Source: Planctomycetota bacterium
GTDB lineage: Bacteria > Planctomycetota > UBA1135 > UBA2386
Assembly (NCBI GenBank): GCA_021776805.1
Contig: JAJFFD010000227.1
Location: 1 to 41,676, forward strand
Length of the DNA: 41,676 nt
Direction: 5' to 3'
The translations under genes were made by a program, and so were the position numbers. Below the pieces are notes generated by a model. It was given only the letters and a program-made list of their open reading frames with translations. It was not told where the DNA came from and ran no database searches. Positions 6,108 to 11,359 of the stretch are shown piece by piece; within the stretch, counting starts at the first letter, position 1, and the number at the start of each line of letters is the position of its first letter.

Positions 6108-6627
6108 GCAGAAGATGGACGTGAGCACCGAGCAGATGATCGAATTCGCACAGGTGGTCATCAAGGACACTGGCAACCACCCGCAGGCCAGGCTTGTCGC
6201 GGATTGCCTGACTACGCTCGCCGCCGAGCGCGACGCGCTGCAGGGACGGGTGCGGGAGTTGGAAGAAGAGCGTAATCGTGTATTCACGCTCAGGGACCTT
6301 GCGCGAGCAAACTACTCGGATGACTCCGGCTTTCTGAAACGCATCGCCACCCTCGAAGCAGAGAACGCTGCGCTGCTCTGGATTGCGAACTGCCTGCTCG
6401 GAGATTGGCCCGAAAGCTGCGGCGACCTCGACGGATTTGAGGTCCAAGACCTAATGATCGAGGCCGGCGTTTTGACAGACGGCACCGTCGAAGAGGCCGA
6501 CCTGGAACACAGGTGGCCCGGGGATGCAGGACTCGGAGTTGGCGACCATTGCTACCGACTGAGCAAGCTAGGCGAGAGGGTTCGCAACGCGACAAAGCCA
6601 GGCGCAGCTCGCAAGGCCAAGCCGTGA
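6100..6627 (+). CDS. Ead/Ea22-like phage early protein
   Basis: A 175-residue protein. The N-terminal half is coiled coil (ERDALQGRVRELEEERN). The C-terminal half has the pattern DGFEVQDLMIEAGVL, then a short acidic loop, then DHCYRLS, seen in many phage early proteins related to Ead/Ea22. These are of unknown function. It starts MGEQKMD in the repeated start module. The end overlaps the next gene by GTGA. Confidence 0.55.
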   Translation: MGEQKMDVSTEQMIEFAQVVIKDTGNHPQARLVADCLTTLAAERDALQGRVRELEEERNRVFTLRDLARANYSDDSGFLKRIATLEAENAALLWIANCLLGDWPESCGDLDGFEVQDLMIEAGVLTDGTVEEADLEHRWPGDAGLGVGDHCYRLSKLGERVRNATKPGAARKAKP

Positions 6628-6887
6628 GGCTCGCACGCTGCCACCGTTGCGGCGCAGTGCAGGGCACCATCATGGATCGCGTAGCCGATTGGGTCAGTAA
6701 GCACTCCGGCGAACTCACCAGCCGCACCGAACTCGCCACCGCCATCGCAGCGTCACGGGCGTGGGTCAGCAAAGCACTAGACACGCTAGAGCAGCAGGGA
6801 TGGATCCGCGTGGAACTGGAAGGTTGGGAGCGGAAGAAGCAAGGCAGCCGGAAGCTGGAACGCTTCTATGATCTGCAGGGGGAGTAG
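6624..6887 (+). CDS. Winged-helix protein with N-terminal Cys pair
   Basis: An 87-residue protein. CHRC at residues 6-9 is followed by a winged helix: ELTSRTELATAIAASRAWVSKALDTLEQQGWIRVELEG. This is the MarR/RepA-like style of small phage DNA-binding domain. The start is the GTG in a GTGA overlap; an internal ATG at 6672 would drop the Cys pair. It could regulate the second part of the rightward operon. Confidence 0.55.
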   Translation: MRLARCHRCGAVQGTIMDRVADWVSKHSGELTSRTELATAIAASRAWVSKALDTLEQQGWIRVELEGWERKKQGSRKLERFYDLQGE

Positions 6888-6889
6888 GA

Positions 6890-7231
6890 ATGCCCGCATT
6901 CACCACGATCGAAACGCTGCCGCCGGTCGAGTTGCGCCTGTACACCTGCGAGCTGCCCTGCACCGAGCCCCGCATGGGCTACGAGGTGCTGTCGGCAGCG
7001 CGGCTCGAGTCGACGCCTGCGGAGATCGCAAAGGGTTGGCCTGCGGAGTTCTACGGCGCTCGCTTTGGCCTTCAGCCGAACACCTACCACGTTGGCCGAG
7101 TCGTCGCGCCCGGCGCGGCGTCAACGTGGAGCAACGCGATCCCGGTGCCGGAGCCGAGCCAAGAACTGTTGCTGTTTGCAGGCTTCGTGTGCTTAGCGTT
7201 GGCGTGGGTCATTCGGAGGATTGGGAATTGA
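6890..7231 (+). CDS. Fn3-like protein with PEP-CTERM tail
   Basis: A 113-residue protein. Residues 1-85 are beta-rich and end YHVGRVVAPGAASTWSNAIPV, which resembles the last strands of a fibronectin type III domain. Residues 87-113 form a PEP-CTERM signal: PEPS, a helix (LLLFAGFVCLALAWVI) and a final RRIGN. Such tails direct Gram-negative proteins to exosortase for surface processing. No N-terminal signal peptide is visible, which is odd because PEP-CTERM proteins are normally Sec exported; the helix could still insert as a tail anchor. It is followed by a 31-residue membrane peptide. Confidence 0.65.
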   Translation: MPAFTTIETLPPVELRLYTCELPCTEPRMGYEVLSAARLESTPAEIAKGWPAEFYGARFGLQPNTYHVGRVVAPGAASTWSNAIPVPEPSQELLLFAGFVCLALAWVIRRIGN

Positions 7232-7323
7232 GCATTCAAGCCGCGTACGTGTTTGGCTACTTAATTGGCCTCGGGTGTGGTGTCTACGCTGGGTGGATGG
7301 TGTGGGGAGCCGAATGGAAATGA
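7228..7323 (+). CDS. 31-residue membrane micropeptide
   Basis: It starts at TTG in a TTGA overlap with the PEP-CTERM gene; GGAGG lies 8 nt upstream, which supports the unusual start. The peptide is one Gly- and aromatic-rich helix (YVFGYLIGLGCGVYAGWMVW). Its end overlaps the ATG of the next gene. It may partner with the PEP-CTERM protein, but this is inferred only from adjacency. Confidence 0.45.
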   Translation: MSIQAAYVFGYLIGLGCGVYAGWMVWGAEWK

Positions 7324-7649
7324 CACGGGACGAACAGGAACGAGTGGCGCGGGTGGTGTTGGGGTGGACGCAAGGGCAAGGAGTCTACTGGCGAACTCAT
7401 AAACCCAAACCCCGAGTGGCTATCATTCAGAGCGCCGACGACCCCCGTTGGCTATGGCCGCTGCGCGTGGCGCTGGAAGAGGCGGAGTGGGTGTTCAGCC
7501 GTGACAGCAACGACGATCGCGACGACATTCCTGCCCAGTGGTGGGAGGCTGAAAACATCGATACGTGGGTTGGTCCGGCTGCGACGCCCGCAGACATCAC
7601 CAACGCCGCCGCACTCATCGAGCTTGCGGCACGGGAGGAAGGGAAGTGA
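7320..7649 (+). CDS. Hypothetical phage protein
   Basis: A 109-residue protein. The central WLWPLRVALEEAEWVF and the last helix DITNAAALIELAAREEGK recall the protein at 3098-3418, so the two may be divergent copies. The start at 7320 is chosen because GGGGAG lies at a proper distance; 7314 is too close. The end is a GTGA overlap with the peptidase gene. Confidence 0.55.
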   Translation: MTRDEQERVARVVLGWTQGQGVYWRTHKPKPRVAIIQSADDPRWLWPLRVALEEAEWVFSRDSNDDRDDIPAQWWEAENIDTWVGPAATPADITNAAALIELAAREEGK

Positions 7650-7996
7650 GACGCAAAGACGCCAGCGTGATTCTGGACCTGACACCCGACGCCACCGAAG
7701 GGCTCGCCATCGCCGCCACCGTATACCAGCGGTTCGGCCTTGCCGGCGTCATCACCAGCGCAAAGGACGGCCGGCACAGCACGGGCTCGCTGCACTACAG
7801 CGGCAACGCCTTCGACTTGCGGCTGCCAAGTCGATGCATGCCTCAACCGTGGAACGAGAGAGCCGAAACGCTCGACTACGTGGTGCAGGAGGCCCTCATC
7901 CACGAGCTCGGCGACGACTGGGACGTGGTGCTCGAGAAGCACCAGCAGTCACCGTGGGACTGGCACATCCACGTTGAAAATCAACCAAAGGGATAG
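7646..7996 (+). CDS. M15-family peptidase, putative endolysin
   Basis: A 116-residue protein with the zinc ligand pattern of D-Ala-D-Ala carboxypeptidase-type M15 peptidases: SLHYSGNAFDLR (His50, Asp57), VVLE (Glu97 candidate base) and WHIHVE (His107/His109). Family members cut the peptide part of cell wall peptidoglycan, and many phage endolysins have this single domain. No signal peptide or binding domain is present, so release would need a holin. It sits near the end of the rightward early block, away from the spanins at 9586-9958, which is unusual. The start is GTG in a GTGA overlap. Confidence 0.75.
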   Translation: MRRKDASVILDLTPDATEGLAIAATVYQRFGLAGVITSAKDGRHSTGSLHYSGNAFDLRLPSRCMPQPWNERAETLDYVVQEALIHELGDDWDVVLEKHQQSPWDWHIHVENQPKG

Positions 7997-8000
7997 ACCC

Positions 8001-8558
8001 ATGCAGAAGATTCCGACCGTGTTCCTGCGAGACAAGAAGAACCCGAAGCGCGTCACCGAAGAGCCGGACCCCGATTGCCTGTGGGTACTGGCCGACGAAG
8101 GTGTGCCGACGGAAAAACTAGACGGAACGTGTTGCGCCGTCATCGGCGAGCGGTTCTACAGACGCCACGTTCACAAGGCGAACAATGGCGCTCCTCCGCC
8201 CGGGTGGATCCACTGGAGCCGTGACCCAGAGCAGCAGAGCGGCCACGGGTGGCTGCCAGTGTCCACTGCAAACCCTGCAGATCGCTGGCACATGGAGGCG
8301 TGGATTATCCCGCTGGCCGGTGGCACCTATGAACTTCTAGGCCCCAAGGTGCAAGGCAACCCCTACCACCTTGAGCGCCATGTCCTGTCACTCCACGGCC
8401 GCAACATTCTGCCAGACTGCGAACGAAGCTACCTAGGCATCTCTGCATGGCTGGAGAAGGCGGTTCCGATGGAGGGCATCGTCTGGCACCACCCGGGCGG
8501 GCGCATGGCCAAGATCAAGCGGCGCGACTTCGGCCTACCATGGCCCGTGAAGCCCTAG
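8001..8558 (+). CDS. ATP-dependent RNA ligase-like nucleotidyltransferase
   Basis: A 185-residue protein with covalent nucleotidyltransferase motifs. Motif I is TEKLDGTCC with the AMP-accepting Lys39. Later motifs are KVQGNPYH, MEGIVWHHPGGRMAKIK (Glu158, Lys171, Lys173) and RRDFGLPW. The order matches a compact RNA ligase 1-like family found in phages and bacteria. The known chemistry of the superfamily is enzyme-AMP, then RNA-AMP, then a joined 3'-5' bond. It could repair tRNA cut by host anticodon nucleases, but the substrate is not shown by sequence. It is the last rightward gene. Confidence 0.75.
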   Translation: MQKIPTVFLRDKKNPKRVTEEPDPDCLWVLADEGVPTEKLDGTCCAVIGERFYRRHVHKANNGAPPPGWIHWSRDPEQQSGHGWLPVSTANPADRWHMEAWIIPLAGGTYELLGPKVQGNPYHLERHVLSLHGRNILPDCERSYLGISAWLEKAVPMEGIVWHHPGGRMAKIKRRDFGLPWPVKP

Positions 8559-8575
8559 CGGGCAAGGGCCGCGCA

Positions 8576-8687
8576 AGAGGGGGAGGCGATTCCGGTGGGT
8601 TCCCGCAGGCAGCAGTGATCGCGGTTCCTGCCTGTGGGCTTGCCGCCACATGTGATCATGACGGTAGTCTTTCCCGGCTCCCCCTCT
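8576..8687. terminator. Nested hairpin structure between convergent operons
   Basis: AGAGGGGGAG (8576-8585) pairs perfectly with CTCCCCCTCT (8678-8687), enclosing an inner stem CCCGCAGGCAG (8602-8612) with CTGCCTGTGGG (8628-8638), one G-T. It occupies the gap between the RNA ligase stop and the stop of the leftward gene. No T tract is present, so it may be a Rho-linked or 3'-protective structure, or a bidirectional transcription block. Confidence 0.4.
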
Positions 8688-8959
8688 CACACGAACGCTT
8701 GCAGTATGGCGTAGACCCCCATTGCCACCACGCCGCCAATTCCCCACGAGGCAGCCTCCAGCAGCCGGGGGCCGTTAAACCAGCCGAGCCAGCCCTGCTC
8801 CCGGTGCTGCGCCTGCTCCCGGAACATGCCCCACCCCATCCACACCAGAGGCACCGCCAGATAGGGCCACCAAGGCAGCCAAACGGCCGGTACGAAGACC
8901 AACGCCGCCATCCCGCACCCACCGGCCCCGTGGAGGGCGTTGTCCGCTGCAGCGCTCAT
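8687..8959 (-). CDS. Three-helix membrane protein, holin candidate
   Basis: A 90-residue protein with three hydrophobic segments: about residues 17-27 (MAALVFVPAVW), 30-46 (PWWPYLAVPLVWMGWGM) and 68-89 (EAASWGIGGVVAMGVYAIL). The size and helix count fit a class I holin, which makes holes in the inner membrane so that endolysin can escape. It is the last gene of the leftward late operon, near the spanin pair. Its ATG overlaps the previous stop. Holins lack sequence signatures, so the role is inferred from topology and place. Confidence 0.5.
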   Translation of the reverse strand: MSAAADNALHGAGGCGMAALVFVPAVWLPWWPYLAVPLVWMGWGMFREQAQHREQGWLGWFNGPRLLEAASWGIGGVVAMGVYAILQAFV

Positions 8960-9246
8960 TGGTCGAGCATGTCCATGGCCGCGTCTCTTACGCCGGGAGA
9001 CGGATCACAGGATAGGACCCTCTCAACCAACTCGCGAACCCTATCGCTCGCCATATGAGTAGCGAATCCAAGTATTGCGCCTTCGCGTACCAGCGGGCTG
9101 GGGTCAAACAGAAACCACCCGAGAAGGTCCATCGCCTGCTCGGCCGAAGCGGCTTCGCCTAGCCTCTCTAACGCAAATGACGCCTCCGCCGGACCGGATT
9201 TCATGGCAGACAAGGCTTGGTCTGCAAGCTCCTGTAATTCCGTCAC
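8956..9246 (-). CDS. HEAT-repeat-like small protein
   Basis: A 96-residue protein starting at GTG in a GTGA overlap, with GAGGGG 5 nt upstream. It has helical pairs of HEAT style: ALERLGEAASAEQAMDLLGWFLFDPSPLVREGAILGF, then RVRELVERVLSCDPSPGVRDAAMDML. The repeated DPSPLVRE/DPSPGVRD turn marks two repeats. HEAT repeats bind proteins; which partner is unknown. It lies between membrane genes of the late operon. Confidence 0.55.
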   Translation of the reverse strand: MTELQELADQALSAMKSGPAEASFALERLGEAASAEQAMDLLGWFLFDPSPLVREGAILGFATHMASDRVRELVERVLSCDPSPGVRDAAMDMLDQ

Positions 9247-9491
9247 TCGTTCCCCTCTCTGGCGGCTTCCAGCAGGGCCAGACATGTGTCTGAGTCCCGG
9301 ATCTCGCGCGCCTCTGCTCTGGCCCGTACTGCGGCCACTTCCCCACGCCAATGGTCGACCTGCTCTTTCAGCGTCTCCATCGCGGCCTCGGCTGTGGTGG
9401 CGGTGTTGGTCTGGTAGCCGCCGATGCCGAGCCCGGCCGCGCTGGCTGCGGCAAGGCCGATCTTCAGCAGCTTGTCAGCGTCAATGGGCAT
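9243..9491 (-). CDS. Small protein with N-terminal hydrophobic segment and coiled coil
   Basis: An 82-residue protein. Residues 9-25 (LKIGLAAASAAGLGIGGY) form a Gly/Ala-rich membrane-type segment; residues 35-75 are a charged coiled coil. The layout resembles an inner-membrane spanin subunit or a holin regulator. There is only a weak Shine-Dalgarno before the ATG. It is downstream of a strong hairpin that works as a terminator for the other strand. Confidence 0.45.
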   Translation of the reverse strand: MPIDADKLLKIGLAAASAAGLGIGGYQTNTATTAEAAMETLKEQVDHWRGEVAAVRARAEAREIRDSDTCLALLEAAREGNE

Positions 9492-9553
9492 GTGATATGG
9501 TCTGCTCCGCGGCGGAAGATAGTCCCCGTTGACCTGGACGCCCTCGCCACTTG

Positions 9554-9587
9554 CGCCCGCCAGCTTCGGTTGGCGGGCGTCTCTTTT
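9554..9587 (+). terminator. Intrinsic terminator reading rightward
   Basis: CGCCCGCCAGC pairs with GTTGGCGGGCG (9554-9564 with 9569-9579, one G-U) around a TTCG tetraloop closed by C-G, followed by TCTCTTTT. This is a textbook Rho-independent terminator on the plus strand, although all genes around it are on the minus strand. On the minus strand no T tract follows the hairpin. It probably ends read-through from the rightward operon that stops at 8558. Confidence 0.75.
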
Positions 9588-9825
9588 ATCGGATCTCTGC
9601 CAGCGCCTTGCAGACCTGGGCGTCTCGCAGGACGGCTCTCACCATCTCGGTGGTGCCGTGCTCGGCGATGTAGGCGAGGAACTCTTCCTCTGCCGCCATC
9701 GACCACTGCGGGCAGCGCGGGACGTAGCTACCGCTGGCGCAGCTAGCGAGAACGAAGCAAGTCGCGAATGCGCTTGCGACGAGTAGGCACAGGCTCGGCC
9801 ATGACTTCCGCCACCTTCTCCGCAT
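9586..9825 (-). CDS. Outer-membrane spanin lipoprotein (Rz1-like)
   Basis: A 79-residue protein with a basic start (MRRRWRKSW), a hydrophobic core and the lipobox LASC, giving a lipoprotein cut before Cys29. The mature part has a second Cys pair (CPQW, QVCK) and a helix near the C-terminus. Its first 83 bases overlap the end of the inner spanin gene in another frame, which is the classic Rz/Rz1 nested arrangement. Spanins fuse the inner and outer membranes in the last step of Gram-negative lysis. This makes a Gram-negative host nearly certain. Confidence 0.7.
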   Translation of the reverse strand: MRRRWRKSWPSLCLLVASAFATCFVLASCASGSYVPRCPQWSMAAEEEFLAYIAEHGTTEMVRAVLRDAQVCKALAEIR

Positions 9826-9958
9826 CCTTCACCCCCTTCTCAGCCTGCTTGCGCTTCTCGCTGCTGCTACCGATGGCCCGGATGCCGAAGAAGCCGAAGC
9901 ACAGCACCACCAGCCCGAGCACGCCCTTCACGATGGCATCCCACGGCAGAACGTCCAT
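9743..9958 (-). CDS. Inner-membrane spanin-like protein (Rz-like)
   Basis: A 71-residue protein. Residues 5-28 (PWDAIVKGVLGLVVLCFGFF and on) form one transmembrane helix; the rest is a charged helix (KRKQAEKGVKDAEKVAEVM) ending RRKRIRDLLRSR. It overlaps the lipoprotein gene by 83 bases out of frame. It is shorter than lambda Rz (153 residues), so it would be a compact version. The start at 9958 is in a TGATG junction with the 57-residue zinc gene. Confidence 0.55.
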   Translation of the reverse strand: MDVLPWDAIVKGVLGLVVLCFGFFGIRAIGSSSEKRKQAEKGVKDAEKVAEVMAEPVPTRRKRIRDLLRSR

Positions 9959-10131
9959 CAGTAGACCTTCACCATCGTGGTGATTACGCGAGACCCACCA
10001 CACGTCCAGCACGACTGCGCCTTCTGGTGATCCTGCGTGGCACGGGCGTAGTTGTACAGGTCATGTGTGTTCGTCACGCTGATCCCCGCGCTGCACGCAG
10101 GGCATGTTCGCGTCACCGGAATCCACGGCAT
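9958..10131 (-). CDS. 57-residue zinc-ribbon-like protein
   Basis: This short frame fills the gap between two late genes. It starts in a TAATG junction and ends in a TGATG junction. It contains TCPACSAG near residue 10 and SCWTCGGSR near residue 41: two CxxC pairs about 30 residues apart, as in a zinc ribbon. The perfect coupling on both sides supports it as a gene. Function is unknown. Confidence 0.55.
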   Translation of the reverse strand: MPWIPVTRTCPACSAGISVTNTHDLYNYARATQDHQKAQSCWTCGGSRVITTMVKVY

Positions 10132-10316
10132 TACTTGTCCTGTAGCGCCTTGCTCGTGACCGTGCGCAGCACCACGTTGCCGATGGCGACGACACTGGAG
10201 AGGTAGACGGGATCAACCCCGGCCTCTGTCACCGACTGCTGGATGAGTGCGAACAGTCCGGTTCCGAAGTTGAACCAGAAGGTCTTGCTCTTGAGAAGTC
10301 CCTTGATCGTCTCCAT
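10131..10316 (-). CDS. Small membrane-associated phage protein
   Basis: A 61-residue protein of the pattern KSKTFWFNFGTGLFALIQ, then GVDPVYLSSVVAIGNVVLRTVTSKAL. Many phages carry a close relative in the lysis region, often annotated as holin-like or unknown. It has one clear hydrophobic helix and a second amphipathic one. The ATG directly follows the previous stop. It may be an accessory holin, by position only. Confidence 0.55.
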   Translation of the reverse strand: METIKGLLKSKTFWFNFGTGLFALIQQSVTEAGVDPVYLSSVVAIGNVVLRTVTSKALQDK

Positions 10317-10889
10317 CTATCCCCCCATCGGTCGGAAGTCGCCCCGATCGGAGCCCTCCGACTGCTTGAAGCCGCGCAACACCGCTACTCGCCGCTCGGC
10401 CTCCACCTGAATCAACTGATCGACCACACGGCCCATCATGACCCCTGCAAGCTCAGTCCCAAAGTGACACACGACTAGCGCCGCAATCGTCACCCGAGAG
10501 TCGAAATACAGCACCACCAGCACCACCCCTGCGGTAGTGATCCCCCGCAGCGTATGATGCACGACACCGCGCAGCCGCCAGTTTACGTCCATCCAGCCCG
10601 CAACGCCCGCCCGCAGCGGCCGCTTGTCTCCGGACTCCTGACGGCCTAGCACCGTCTCCCGCAGCCGGGAGATCACCAGCAGCTGGTAGCAGGCCCCGTG
10701 CCACAGTAGGCCGATGCCAAATGCGGTCCCCTCGCCACGGCCGAGTTCCACCGCCCCCAGACAGCACATCACGAGCACGAAGCGCAGCAGGATCGCCGCA
10801 GGGGACAACAGCCGGCCTTGCGCCTCCAGCCATCCTTCTGTCAGCTCCCGGCGCCGTGGGTCAGCTTCTTCATGGTGTCGCCTAGCCAC
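10317..10889 (-). CDS. Membrane protein with about three helices
   Basis: A 190-residue protein. Hydrophobic segments are at about residues 30-48 (AAILLRFVLVMCCLGAV), 57-72 (FGIGLLWHGACYQLLVI) and 114-142 (TLRGITTAGVVLVVLYF, then VTIAALVVCHFG). The GTG start overlaps the previous gene by 49 bases, so the true start may be later. It is encoded among lysis-type genes. No family is recognised; lysis control or a superinfection role is possible. Confidence 0.5.
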   Translation of the reverse strand: MARRHHEEADPRRRELTEGWLEAQGRLLSPAAILLRFVLVMCCLGAVELGRGEGTAFGIGLLWHGACYQLLVISRLRETVLGRQESGDKRPLRAGVAGWMDVNWRLRGVVHHTLRGITTAGVVLVVLYFDSRVTIAALVVCHFGTELAGVMMGRVVDQLIQVEAERRVAVLRGFKQSEGSDRGDFRPMGG

Positions 10890-11038
10890 TCGCTCAGACT
10901 CCGCTTCTTGTCGGTGAGGGCGACTGCTTGGAACTCACCCGTAACATGCTGCATCCAGTCATCGAGGTCATTGTCGAACTCTTTCCGCACCCGGGCGTCG
11001 ACCACCGTGTCCTCCTGCCTGCGGTTGGTTCCGTTCAC
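10841..11038 (-). CDS. Small charged late protein
   Basis: A 65-residue protein starting at GTG in a GTGA overlap, with GGGAGG 7 nt upstream. It is helical and charged (VRKEFDNDLDDWMQHV, KKRSLSEWLGDTMKKL) with no membrane segment. It follows the coiled-coil gene at 11035, and the two may act together. Function is unknown. Confidence 0.5.
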   Translation of the reverse strand: MNGTNRRQEDTVVDARVRKEFDNDLDDWMQHVTGEFQAVALTDKKRSLSEWLGDTMKKLTHGAGS

Positions 11039-11346
11039 GACTTGCCCTCCCTCAAGCCGGCCAGCGCTTCCAGCATCTCGACTTTGATCTCCTGCGCTCG
11101 CTTGTGGCGCTGCGCAGCGTCCAACTCCCCGCTGTTCGACAACATCGCCAGCTCGAACACCGCGTGAACCTTGATCTCCTGCCGCGCTGACAGCCTCGCG
11201 CGGTCCCGTTCGATCTTGTCCATGCGCTGCTGCACGTTCTCCATCCGCTTCGACCGGCGCCGGGTGACCTCCCCCATCGCCCCGACGATGGAGGTCGCGA
11301 CTGCGCCCATGGCGGTGACGATTTGATCCTGTACCGAAAACTCCAT
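11035..11346 (-). CDS. Coiled-coil late protein
   Basis: A 103-residue protein. Residues 8-22 are moderately hydrophobic (IVTAMGAVATSIVGAM), followed by a basic cluster RRRSKR and a long charged coiled coil. The layout resembles small phage proteins that sit on the inner membrane in lysis regions. It is the first gene after the exported cassette, with a 13-bp gap. Function is unknown. Confidence 0.5.
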   Translation of the reverse strand: MEFSVQDQIVTAMGAVATSIVGAMGEVTRRRSKRMENVQQRMDKIERDRARLSARQEIKVHAVFELAMLSNSGELDAAQRHKRAQEIKVEMLEALAGLREGKS

Positions 11347-11359
11347 TCATGGGTGTCCT

